DNA from: a virus
Direction: 5' to 3' (one strand)
Length of the DNA stretch: 64,000 bases
IMG/VR virus record: IMGVR_UViG_3300035698_013060
Coordinates: 1 to 64,000 of that record
The notes under the pieces are model-generated. The model worked only from the letters and a program-made list of their open reading frames with translations, did not search any database and was not told the origin of the DNA. The position numbers were made by a program, and so were the translations under genes. Positions 42,134 to 50,367 of this stretch are shown in pieces (positions within the stretch are counted from its first letter, which is position 1; each line of letters begins with the position of its first letter).

Positions 42134-42559
42134 TCAGGTCTTGTTAGCGCCTGCGCCCTTGGGCAGATCAGACGACTTCTTGTTACCCTCCGAACCGGAA
42201 AGGATTTCACGAGCGGCGGAAGTGGCCTTACTCCGGTACTTGGTCTCGATTTTCTTCCGGAAATTCTCAGCCATCGCCCGGTGCTTCTTCCACTGGACCC
42301 AGTTGGCATCCTTGTTGCGAGAAGCCATTTCCATGGCAGTCCTCTGCACCAACCGACCAATCTTTTGCTTCTTTGTGATCTTGACGCGCTTGATCTCCGT
42401 AGAGAAGCTAGCACGCTTCCGTTCGGTCAGGATCTGTTCGTCAGAGATCTCTTTGCCAGATTCATCCAAAAGGCCAAGGTCTTGTGCCTCCTCGACGATA
42501 ATGGCGATAAGGGCGTCTTCCTGAACTTGCTCTTCTGCTTCGTTTCCAAAAATGCTCAT
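42134..42559 (-). CDS. Basic protein, paralog of the next upstream gene
   Basis: A 141-residue protein. It starts MSIFGNEAEEQ, has LLDE at residues 30-33, and continues as a Lys/Arg-rich helix. The C-terminal part (MASRNKDANWVQWKKH, then FRKKIETKYRSKATSAAREILSG) aligns with the neighbour's LREQIEKKYKSKARQTVQQTISG, so the two are duplicates. Strong ribosome site (GAGAGGA) and biased codons suggest high expression. An acidic, removable N-terminus with a basic DNA-binding-type body would suit an internal head protein, which is only a hypothesis. Confidence 0.75.
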   Translation of the reverse strand: MSIFGNEAEEQVQEDALIAIIVEEAQDLGLLDESGKEISDEQILTERKRASFSTEIKRVKITKKQKIGRLVQRTAMEMASRNKDANWVQWKKHRAMAENFRKKIETKYRSKATSAAREILSGSEGNKKSSDLPKGAGANKT

Positions 42560-42622
42560 GGGGCCTTCCTCTCCTGTATTTCGGCTCCGGAATTATCCTC
42601 TACTCCCGGTGGGAGAGCGGTA

Positions 42623-43099
42623 TTACTTCTTCTCTGAGGCTGCTTTCTTCTTCTTCTTGCCGCCGCCAGAGATGGTCTGTTGAACCGTCTGACGCGCTTT
42701 GGATTTGTACTTCTTCTCAATCTGCTCACGGAGCTTGAGCTCCATCTTACGAGCTTTCTCGTAACGCTTGTACAGACCGCCGCCCTCAGCTTTGGCCAAC
42801 TTCATCGTGGCCTGTTGACGCATGAGCGACAACTTCTGTTTCCGCGTCTTCACGACAATCTTGCGACTCATCTTCGGCGCAGCTTCCGACAAGAGTTCGT
42901 CAAAGAAGCTCTTGTCTTCTTCGGTGAGACTCTCAGTACTGTCGTCGTCAATGAAGAGTACGGATTCGTTGATTTCGACCAGTGATTCACTGATCTCTTC
43001 AGCATCCATCTCGAGAGCGTCGAAGAGCTCGTCCATCTCATTCACGAGATCCTCGCTCAGCTGAACCTTTTCTTCCGGACCCGTGTTCAAGAACAACAT
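42623..43099 (-). CDS. Basic protein with acidic N-terminus, paralog pair
   Basis: A 158-residue protein. The start MLFLNTGPEEK is chosen because GGAG lies upstream; an earlier in-frame ATG lacks one. The first 75 residues are very acidic (MDELFDALEMDAEEISES), include LVNE near residue 21, and the rest is very basic helix ending GGGKKKKKAASEKK. It is paralogous to the gene downstream. The split between an acidic leader and a basic body is typical of proteins processed during head maturation, but function is unproven. Confidence 0.75.
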   Translation of the reverse strand: MLFLNTGPEEKVQLSEDLVNEMDELFDALEMDAEEISESLVEINESVLFIDDDSTESLTEEDKSFFDELLSEAAPKMSRKIVVKTRKQKLSLMRQQATMKLAKAEGGGLYKRYEKARKMELKLREQIEKKYKSKARQTVQQTISGGGKKKKKAASEKK

Positions 43100-43207
43100 A
43101 GTCTTTGTCTCCGCTTTGTTTTCATCCCTTTTAGTCACTGTCAATAGACAGTTACTTAACGATAGAGTCAGGTAATTAGATGTTCCAGACAACGCCCCCC
43201 TTGGACA

Positions 43208-43215
43208 GATATTAG
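43208..43215 (+). promoter_or_regulatory. Candidate promoter, GATATTAG
   Basis: A close variant of the repeated motif, 108 bases before the DNA polymerase half gene and in the spacer between divergent genes. The 223-base spacer holds no gene. Confidence 0.45.
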
Positions 43216-43322
43216 ATACGAGGTTTCGGGTTCAAGGACCCTCAGAACTACTAATTAGTTAAAACAAAAATCGTCCATTAAATCGTCAAATTTCAGAGGA
43301 TTGGGCGCAGGAGAAATTACAC

Positions 43323-45302
43323 ATGAAGACTGGAGCTTTTCTAGACGAATACTCGGCGGAAGCCACTGCCATGCTTGAGACAGCAGCCGGAAGAAAACTC
43401 ACTGAGAGTGAGATTAATACTCTAAGTAAAACAATCCAAGGGGTAGAAGACACACAGATTGAACTCTCTAACACATATACTGAAACAGAGAGGACTTGTT
43501 CCTTACTATCGGTCCTAGACCGACTTCGAGAAGTGAAACCAATCATCACCGGCAATGGAACCCTCTTTAATAGGGAAGGGGCTGGAGGACACAACGTCGC
43601 TGGTGGTTTTGTGAAGAGTCTTTTAGATACCAGGAAGGCTTGTAAGAAACGGATGTTCGAGGTTCAAGACAAGGCTAAAGGAAAAAAGGGAAATGACAAG
43701 AAGGTTTTGGACCAGCAGAAAGAAGTGTTGGACATGCGCCAGAAGGTCTTTAAAGTCTTAGTAAATGCTTACTACGGCTCGATAGGAATGCCCGCCTTCA
43801 TATTCTATGATCCGAATTCTGCTCCAGCTGTGACTGGAACTGGTATGAACGTAGTCACTAGTCTAGTACAGTCGTTCGAACAGTTCCTTGATGATAACTG
43901 GGCTTTCGAATGTTGGGGTGACGTCTTCGAGTTCGTACAAGCCTCTCTCGACAAAGATTCCTCTTATGAGATCGAATTGTCAACTGACATTAATGTCTCT
44001 GATATCCATGAGAGACTGACGAGAAAGCTTCCAGAAGGATTACATCCTTCAGAGGGTGAAGAGATCTTGTCTCAGATGTCTGCAAGACTTCAGACCCTTC
44101 TTGAATCCTTGGATGATGATCAACTCGCAAGGTTGTATTACAGGAACAATCTTTATGCGTTTCTGGTAGAGAGTGACGTCTCTGATCTCCTTGTAGAAAT
44201 TCTGGGATATGATATCCCATCCGGTAATCCTGGAGAAGTTGATGATCCAACGCTCAAGAAAAATTTAGATACTCTGTGGGCGGTGGTGAATGATTACGTA
44301 GTTCTACTAACGTTCCATCAGGACAGGATGGACTTCTGTGAGCACTCTGAGAAAAGGTCTGTCCTTGTAGTGGACACTGATTCGACATTCCTGTTGATGG
44401 ACACGTTCGTCAAGTGGGTAGTTGACACCTACGATATTGGAGAACTCGATCCTAACAGAAGAATCAGCCTATGTAACATAGTGGTTTTCATGATGGCTGG
44501 ATACTCTGATATTATCCTAGAGGACTATGCTCGTAGGACCAATATCGAAGCATCAGAACATCTGGATTTGAAGAATGAATTCATCTTCTCCAGAATCATG
44601 CTAACTCCTAACAAAAAGTCATATGCTGGAAGCATCATGTCTCGAGAAGGTAAACTACTTAGTCCTCCAAAATTCGAGATCACCGGTCTAAAGATCAAGA
44701 CAATTAATGTGAACAAGAAAACGAGGGAGTACTTCAAGCGCGTATTGAAGGATAAGATAGTTGAGTGTAAAGAGATCGATATCCAAGATCTCTTAGGGGA
44801 ATTTGTAGCTTATGAGGTTATGGTCGCTGAAAGCATCGAGAACGGCGAGCTAGTGTTCGCTCAACCGACGAAATACAGCGGCTTCAGCTTTTATAAGGAA
44901 CCATACAGACAGGCAGTTGTACGGGGAACAGTCGTGTGGAACGATATTTACCCAGAGACTCCAATCCAAGCACTTGACAACGTCAGAATGCTTAAGTGTG
45001 CTGGAATCTCCGAAGGGGATTTCGACGCTATTGTTACTAACTTGAAAAAAGAGGATGCAAAGATAGCCGCCAGGGTCCGTGACCTGGTATTTGAGAATGA
45101 AAAGACTGCTCACCACGGATTCAGCAGAGTTTGTTTACCAAGGTCTGTCAAGGAAATCCCATCCTGGGTCAAGCCGTTTGTGGACGTTGAAATGATCGTC
45201 CATGACAACGTGAGGAACGCGCTCATCCTCCTGGAATCTGTCGGCATTGTAGTGCTCGACGCCAGGAATCGTTCGCGGTACTCCAACATCGTCCGGTTTT
45301 GA
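43323..45302 (+). CDS. DNA polymerase family B, polymerase half
   Basis: The C-terminal part of the split replicative polymerase, 659 residues. The fingers helix (FVKSLLDTRKACKKRMFE, about residues 96-113) and motif B (KVLVNAYYGSIG, Lys144 to Gly154) are present, followed by motif C with the catalytic VDTDS (Asp351, Asp353). Motif A is in the other half gene on the opposite strand. A long insertion of about 190 residues between motifs B and C looks helical and acidic. The ATG follows GCGCAGGAG. The first 90 residues have no obvious counterpart in T4 gp43 and may help the halves associate. Confidence 0.92.
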   Translation: MKTGAFLDEYSAEATAMLETAAGRKLTESEINTLSKTIQGVEDTQIELSNTYTETERTCSLLSVLDRLREVKPIITGNGTLFNREGAGGHNVAGGFVKSLLDTRKACKKRMFEVQDKAKGKKGNDKKVLDQQKEVLDMRQKVFKVLVNAYYGSIGMPAFIFYDPNSAPAVTGTGMNVVTSLVQSFEQFLDDNWAFECWGDVFEFVQASLDKDSSYEIELSTDINVSDIHERLTRKLPEGLHPSEGEEILSQMSARLQTLLESLDDDQLARLYYRNNLYAFLVESDVSDLLVEILGYDIPSGNPGEVDDPTLKKNLDTLWAVVNDYVVLLTFHQDRMDFCEHSEKRSVLVVDTDSTFLLMDTFVKWVVDTYDIGELDPNRRISLCNIVVFMMAGYSDIILEDYARRTNIEASEHLDLKNEFIFSRIMLTPNKKSYAGSIMSREGKLLSPPKFEITGLKIKTINVNKKTREYFKRVLKDKIVECKEIDIQDLLGEFVAYEVMVAESIENGELVFAQPTKYSGFSFYKEPYRQAVVRGTVVWNDIYPETPIQALDNVRMLKCAGISEGDFDAIVTNLKKEDAKIAARVRDLVFENEKTAHHGFSRVCLPRSVKEIPSWVKPFVDVEMIVHDNVRNALILLESVGIVVLDARNRSRYSNIVRF

Positions 45303-45335
45303 GCCGGAAGAACAAGAAAAACGAGGAGAATGAAG

Positions 45336-46130
45336 ATGGCGAGAAGAAGAGGAAGCGGAATGTTCACGAGATCGGCGCAGGTCTATAACTCCCAGGTTGG
45401 AGCCTTGGAGTTGGGATTTGCTGATTTCGTCGGGTACGTGAAAGTCACAAACGTCAATGAGGACTCGAAGGGCAAGAAAGCTCGGCGTGGTGCTCAGATG
45501 TACGATTATGACCACAGCGTGATGCTGACACTGAATCAAGAAGAACTGGCGATGCTCTCAGCGTCCGTTGAGGACCTGATTGCTGGTGGTCTCGACATGA
45601 TTGAGTTCAGCCACAAGAGCGGGAACAGTATCAAGTCCGTCAGTTTCGGCATCGGTCTGGATGGTGAATCCAAAGAGTTCCAAGTCTGTATGACCGAACT
45701 CGAAAGAGATGATCCTGATCCGGAGAATCCGATTGAGCAATCGTGGTATGAAGTTCCTGTCGAAACCCTCGGATCTGAGGGGAATGAACGGGAATATCGT
45801 CCGGCACTCGAAATCTTCAGATCCTGGATCAGGAGTGCTTTGGCTGTCAGCCTAATGGGCGTGGCCCATTCAACTAACTGCTCGCTTCCGGAGCGTGGAA
45901 GAAGTGGCAGGGGTCCCGGAGGTGGTGACCGCGAAGATGATCGTAGTGGTGGTGACCGTGGAGGAAACCGCGAAGATGATCGTGGTGGTGGTGACCGTGG
46001 AGGAAGTCGCACGGCCGACAGGTCTTCCAGGCCCCGCAGACCAGCACCGAGGCGAGATGAAGGTGATGGTGGAAATGACAATCGCGGTAACGACAACGAT
46101 GGACGTGGTAAAGACGACATTCCGTTCTAG
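45336..46130 (+). CDS. Single-stranded DNA-binding-like protein with RGG tail
   Basis: A 264-residue protein. The C-terminal 70 residues are a low-complexity Gly/Arg/Asp region with repeated GGDRGG and DREDDR-type units, and the chain ends GKDDIPF, the acidic tip by which bacterial SSB recruits replication partners. The first 180 residues are mixed alpha/beta and could hold a divergent OB-type DNA-binding domain, but this fold cannot be proved by eye. The second ATG (45336) is better spaced from GAGGAG than the first. It directly follows the DNA polymerase half gene. A replication SSB is the most likely role. Confidence 0.72.
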   Translation: MARRRGSGMFTRSAQVYNSQVGALELGFADFVGYVKVTNVNEDSKGKKARRGAQMYDYDHSVMLTLNQEELAMLSASVEDLIAGGLDMIEFSHKSGNSIKSVSFGIGLDGESKEFQVCMTELERDDPDPENPIEQSWYEVPVETLGSEGNEREYRPALEIFRSWIRSALAVSLMGVAHSTNCSLPERGRSGRGPGGGDREDDRSGGDRGGNREDDRGGGDRGGSRTADRSSRPRRPAPRRDEGDGGNDNRGNDNDGRGKDDIPF

Positions 46131-46153
46131 GACGGGATTGATCTAATGAATTA

Positions 46154-46188
46154 AGAGGACTGGACGGGAAGCCGTCCGGTCCTCTTTC
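46154..46188 (+). terminator. Terminator after SSB-like gene
   Basis: A stem of about 14 bp (AAGAGGAC-TGGACGG with complement, GAAG loop) followed by TTTC, just before the ribosome site of the next gene. Confidence 0.75.
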
Positions 46189-46203
46189 ACTGGAGGAATA
46201 AAG

Positions 46204-46950
46204 ATGAAAAGATCTGAGCAGGCGCACCTAAGTGTAGGTTCGCCTACAATGCTCGAGTTCGAGAAAGACCCGAAGGTCCTGGAGAAGAAAGTAACAGAAT
46301 TCCTTCCTGGGATCGTGAAAGAGAGTCCCATAAAGCTCATGGTATGTGACTTGGACGAAGTCCTAGTCCGCATCTGTCCGAAATGGCTTGTAGAGGCTTT
46401 CAAAGTCGGGATGGTTGATGAAGAATTAGTCAACCCTCTGGCAGTAGATGCCAGAACGAAGTACAACATTAGCGAGTACATGGGGGTATCTCAAGAAGAG
46501 GCCCTCAGGGTCTATGACACCTTGGACTTCTACGATGACCTCGTTCCTACTAAGTTGGGAGCAGCTCTCTCGTTTGCCTCTTCTAAAGAGGTGATAAAAC
46601 TGGCCATTGTCTCACACAATACTCCGAGGAACCTGGAGAGTAAGAGGAGATTCTGTAAGAAATTCTGGCCCAGAGCTAGTAGGTTCTTTCTTCCGTTGGA
46701 CCAGCCTAAGTCCGATATCATCAATGAGAAAGGCCTTGGAGGATACTGCACATTCTGTGACGATAGCGTAGCCGTAATGTGTGACGTGGTAGCCAACACC
46801 GATCCAATAGGAAAAGAATTCCTTATGCCCCTATACGGATACAACGGGGAGGATTCCTTTCCAGACGTTCTCATCCAGGCTATGGCTGAATCAGGGGCGA
46901 CCCTTAGGTACTACTCTCCAAGTTCAGAGGGGCCATCCCCGGTAATCTAG
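46204..46950 (+). CDS. HAD-superfamily phosphatase-like protein
   Basis: A 248-residue protein of the HAD fold. Motif I is VCDLDEVLV with Asp49 and Asp51, motif II is AIVSHNTP, and motif IV is CDDSVAVMCDV. It might be a 5'-nucleotidase, a polynucleotide phosphatase or another phosphohydrolase; the substrate is not clear. The insert between motifs looks like a helical cap domain. The ATG follows TGGAGGAAT. It sits between the SSB-like and RNA polymerase genes. Confidence 0.8.
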   Translation: MKRSEQAHLSVGSPTMLEFEKDPKVLEKKVTEFLPGIVKESPIKLMVCDLDEVLVRICPKWLVEAFKVGMVDEELVNPLAVDARTKYNISEYMGVSQEEALRVYDTLDFYDDLVPTKLGAALSFASSKEVIKLAIVSHNTPRNLESKRRFCKKFWPRASRFFLPLDQPKSDIINEKGLGGYCTFCDDSVAVMCDVVANTDPIGKEFLMPLYGYNGEDSFPDVLIQAMAESGATLRYYSPSSEGPSPVI

Positions 46951-47012
46951 GTCCGAACAGGATATTGACTACACCTCACTCAAATTCCAAGAGCCGGAGA
47001 GAGTCGAGACGC

Positions 47013-48563
47013 ATGAAGACGGACATATTCCAAATAGACACGTTCGTGGAGGTCAACAGCCTGAAGGCCGTTACCAACCCGATCTACCTCAATCCCGACA
47101 GGACACCCACGTCCAACGGGATCTTTTCGTTTGAGATCTTCGGTACTCCGGGGACTAGGGATAGGAAAGAAAGGTTCGGGTATATCGACCTCAATGCACA
47201 CGTCATACACCCGTTCCTGTACAAACATCTCGTTCAGATGGACCGGAAAATCCGGGCCGTGGCCGAAGGGATGAACTTGTTCAAGGTTGATAAGGCTGGA
47301 GATCTTGCCAAAGCAGAAGAAGGTGATAAGGATGCTGGTACAGGATTGGAGTGGCTATACTCTGTCTTTAAGACCATCAAGTGGAAGCCTTCCGGGACTA
47401 AGTCTCGTGATACGAAGATCTCAATGTTTCGCCAACTGAAGGTGGATGAGATCTTCGTGACCAAGTGGCCGATAATTCCATGTCACTACAGAGATCTGAA
47501 CTTTGCCAAATTAGATACCGGACGTATCGGTATTGGTGAAGTGAATGAGTTCTATGTTAGGGTCCTTGGAGCATCTGAAGCAGTCAAGAGGAACCCTCCT
47601 GGTCTTGGTTTGGTTGGTCACTCAGCGTCGTACAGGATGCAGACTGTCTTAGTTGAGCTCTATGATCATCTGATGTCCCGTATGACCTTTGGTAAGCGGG
47701 GCTACATTCGTCGGTTCCTTATGGGTAAGAACCTAGACTATACGGCTCGGGTAGTCATCACAACCAGTAAGATGTCCGAGGCTGATAGGTACACTGATAC
47801 TGAAGTGCCTCTTTCTCACATGGGCGTTCCTTTGCACATCTGCTGTGTTGCCTTTCAACCATTCGTGGTAAAGGCAGTACAGGAGATGCTTGGGTCCATC
47901 CTAGCTGGAAAGAGGCGTATCATCATGGGGCAGAAGTCTGTCGAGGGTATAGATCTTCTCTCCGAGAATATCTCGGATGATGGAGTCGAACAGATGATCT
48001 CCATGTTCGCCAGATCCCAGGAAGAGCGGTTCAGTCCGATCCTCTTGGAAGATGCTGAAGGGAACAAGACGGAACTCAAGTTGTTTGAACAGTTTCTGGG
48101 CCGTAGCTTTACGGTGTGCGATCTTCTTTTTCTTGCCTGCCGAGAGGCTATCAAAGGCAAGTACATGTACATCACTCGTTATCCAGTAACGTCACATCAG
48201 TCAACCAACGTTGTCAAACCAGTCATTGTCACTACCGAGAAAACTACTACGATCGACTTCACCCCAGGTGGAACTGCCGAAGGACGTAGATCTATTCTTG
48301 GAAAGATTGACAATTACCCGGATATCAATTACGGTCACCTGTGGCGTGAAGCTGCAGTGATGGACAATACTATGACTGGAATCACTGGCGCAGACTTCGA
48401 CGGAGATCAAATGAGTCTCGTCGGGATGTTCACCCAGGAAGCCAACGCTGAAGCTGAAAAGATCATGAAGAGTAAGATGAGTCTCGTGACGGCTGACGGA
48501 CGTCCGTCCAGAAACGTTAGTAATGAGGCTGTGCTTTCGTTGTACATGATGACAAAGGATTGA
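47013..48563 (+). CDS. RNA polymerase beta-prime subunit, N-terminal part
   Basis: The N-terminal part of a split beta-prime subunit, about 516 residues, carrying the catalytic centre. It opens with NGIFSFEIFG and ERFGYIDL...HVIHPFLYKHL, matching the cellular GLFC.RIFG and MGHIELA.PV.HIWF stretches, but lacks the zinc ribbon between them. GKRGYIRRFLMGKNLDYTARVVI matches GKRVDYSGRSVI. The magnesium-binding motif is GADFDGDQMSL (residues 459-469 of this start). The ATG at 47013 is preferred over a TTG at 46965 because a GGAGAG site precedes it. The C-terminal part is the gene at 60977-62821. Confidence 0.92.
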   Translation: MKTDIFQIDTFVEVNSLKAVTNPIYLNPDRTPTSNGIFSFEIFGTPGTRDRKERFGYIDLNAHVIHPFLYKHLVQMDRKIRAVAEGMNLFKVDKAGDLAKAEEGDKDAGTGLEWLYSVFKTIKWKPSGTKSRDTKISMFRQLKVDEIFVTKWPIIPCHYRDLNFAKLDTGRIGIGEVNEFYVRVLGASEAVKRNPPGLGLVGHSASYRMQTVLVELYDHLMSRMTFGKRGYIRRFLMGKNLDYTARVVITTSKMSEADRYTDTEVPLSHMGVPLHICCVAFQPFVVKAVQEMLGSILAGKRRIIMGQKSVEGIDLLSENISDDGVEQMISMFARSQEERFSPILLEDAEGNKTELKLFEQFLGRSFTVCDLLFLACREAIKGKYMYITRYPVTSHQSTNVVKPVIVTTEKTTTIDFTPGGTAEGRRSILGKIDNYPDINYGHLWREAAVMDNTMTGITGADFDGDQMSLVGMFTQEANAEAEKIMKSKMSLVTADGRPSRNVSNEAVLSLYMMTKD

Positions 48564-48566
48564 GAT

Positions 48567-49733
48567 ATGTTATTTTACAGCGAAGTTAATAGTATTCCAA
48601 CGAACTGGGAACCTATTGATGAAATGGCTTTCCCTTTCTTTGGGACTATGGACCTGTACCATGGATCCAGATACGAGATCAATGGAGGTTTCCTTGACGC
48701 TCAAATGTGGGTCAGTAGTAATAATCTAGAGGAAAACTCTGGGTTGGGAGTATTCTTTTAGGATAACAAGGCTTCTGCTGCTAACTGGGCTCTAGAAACA
48801 TACGCTAACTGGGTATTTGACGAGTACAGGAAGTCTAAGACTAAGAAGGTTCTTACGTTCAAGAAAGTACGATACGCCGGAGGGTATATACTTCCTATTT
48901 TCGCTACGAGACCTAACGCTAGTGAACTTTTGATCATGGACGACAATGATTCAGCTTGGGATGGATTCTATTCTGAGAACGAGGATAGCTCGAAGTTCTT
49001 AGATAAAGACGGCAATAGGAATCTGATGGGGGGATTTGTAGATTGGTTGTGGACACATAAGAAACACAATAACAAACTTTGGATCTTCAAAGCTACTGAG
49101 AATAGGAGTAATATCACTCACGGTCATAGCCTAGATTACTCTGAATACACTGTTGTTCAGGACAAAGTGAAGATACAGTCTAAGAAGAGTATAAGTCCTA
49201 GTGACTTGAAAAGACCGAGAGTAGTTAGTGGTGGTGAATTCTACCATTATTTCCAAAGCGAACGTATATTCGGTAGAATATTCCTCAGTCCGAAAAAGTC
49301 GATACATAATCTCAACACTTCTAGGATAATCGCTGGAGAGGCGAAGGTGGTGGGGACCAAAAATGTGATGCGTGTTGATGATCCGAGAAGAATAGCTCAC
49401 ATCAAAATGAGGAACTACATATTCTCCGATGGAATTGGACTGACGTTTAAGGAAGCTTCTGGAGGATATAGTCCAAAAAGTGATGTGAAGGAAGGCTACA
49501 GAGATGTAGTTTTGAAGGGTGGAATTGACAGAACAGCTCTCGTAGCTGCTGTTAAAGCTGCTCTTAACACTGAGCTTGTGAACGAAGAAATCATAGTTTT
49601 AGTATACGTCCCATCTGATTCCCAGATAATAAAATGGGGTAGAATCAGGATTATGAGCTTCCAGAAGAAAAAGAAGGGTGGAGTCTTTCTTGTGATTACC
49701 AACCCTAAAAAGTTTTACTGTTTGGGGAAGTAA
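48567..49733 (+). pseudogene. ADP-ribosyltransferase-like gene with an in-frame amber codon
   Basis: The frame starts MLFYSEVNSI with PIDEM at residues 16-20. It has LYHGS (His32) and then, at about residue 60, GLGVFF, the pattern of PARP/diphtheria-toxin-type ADP-ribosyltransferases (YHGS and G-GVYF). A TAG stands at 48759-48761 directly after GVFF. The same frame then continues DNKASAANWAL to 49733 with no other stop, about 324 codons more. A restored protein would have about 388 residues. Decay, readthrough or a sequencing error are all possible. TAG ends other genes here, so general reassignment is unlikely. A stop within the conserved core should kill the enzyme unless read through. T4 Alt is an ADP-ribosyltransferase packed in the head, a useful parallel. 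Confidence 0.65.
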
Positions 49734-49735
49734 TC

Positions 49736-50365
49736 ATGCTTTTCTACAACAAAGACATCATTACTGAAGTAGTACACGGAAGTTTAAAGCTTCCGGTATC
49801 TACTCCGGAAGAGCTCTTAGAGTGGATGGACAGACTCGAATACGGGTGGATCGGTAAAGATGGAACAGAGCATTCTTCACCAAAAGGCGACAGTGACATC
49901 TTCGAGAAATGGTGGGACGAGTATGCTCTTCTACTTCCAAAGGACGTCGCTAAGAAAAAGATAGGGACGTGCTACGAGCAGACTATTTTTGCGGCTCACG
50001 TCTTCAAAACCCAGTTCGAGATACAACACAAACTTGTTCATATTCAGCAGTACCTTACCAGCAATCATGCTTTCCTAGTCTTTAAAAGAGACAGGAAGTG
50101 GTACCACTTCGAGCATTCCTTCGCCATGTTCAGAGGGATACATGGTCCATTCAACTCAGTGAAAGAGATCGCTGAGAGGGTCTACGTGATGATGAACTCT
50201 CATACCCAGGGAGGCCATGGATTTGAATGGCATTACATGGATCCGAAGAAGTTTAAGAAGAAGATGTCAGCTCGAGAATTCTATAGAGAAGTGAAATACA
50301 ACTGGAAATACTCCGAAGGGGATACCTCTAAGGAACCTCTTGAAACTGAACCCAAGGAGACATGA
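49736..50365 (+). CDS. Transglutaminase-like (cysteine protease fold) protein
   Basis: A 209-residue protein that starts MLFYNKDIITEV three bases after the previous gene. GTCYEQTIFAAHVF (Cys79), NHAFLVFKRDRKWYHFEHSF (His111 and Glu126) give the Cys-His-acid order of transglutaminase-like enzymes. The GIHGPFNSVKEI ending is like that of a family found in Firmicutes and their phages. It could cross-link or cleave proteins; the substrate is unknown. The shared MLFY start suggests it may be a head-packaged cargo protein. No secretion signal is visible. Confidence 0.72.
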   Translation: MLFYNKDIITEVVHGSLKLPVSTPEELLEWMDRLEYGWIGKDGTEHSSPKGDSDIFEKWWDEYALLLPKDVAKKKIGTCYEQTIFAAHVFKTQFEIQHKLVHIQQYLTSNHAFLVFKRDRKWYHFEHSFAMFRGIHGPFNSVKEIAERVYVMMNSHTQGGHGFEWHYMDPKKFKKKMSAREFYREVKYNWKYSEGDTSKEPLETEPKET

Positions 50366-50367
50366 AT

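Noticed and set aside
45536-46120. Minus-strand frame rich in Ser, Pro and Arg
   Set aside because: It mirrors the Gly/Arg repeat tail of the SSB-like gene on the other strand and is not a gene.
41474-49733. General reassignment of TAG or TGA to an amino acid
   Set aside because: Many intact genes here end with TAG (for example at 19940, 52719 and 54078) or TGA, and only tRNA-Arg(TCT) and tRNA-Lys(CTT) were found, no CTA or TCA anticodon tRNA. Local readthrough remains possible.
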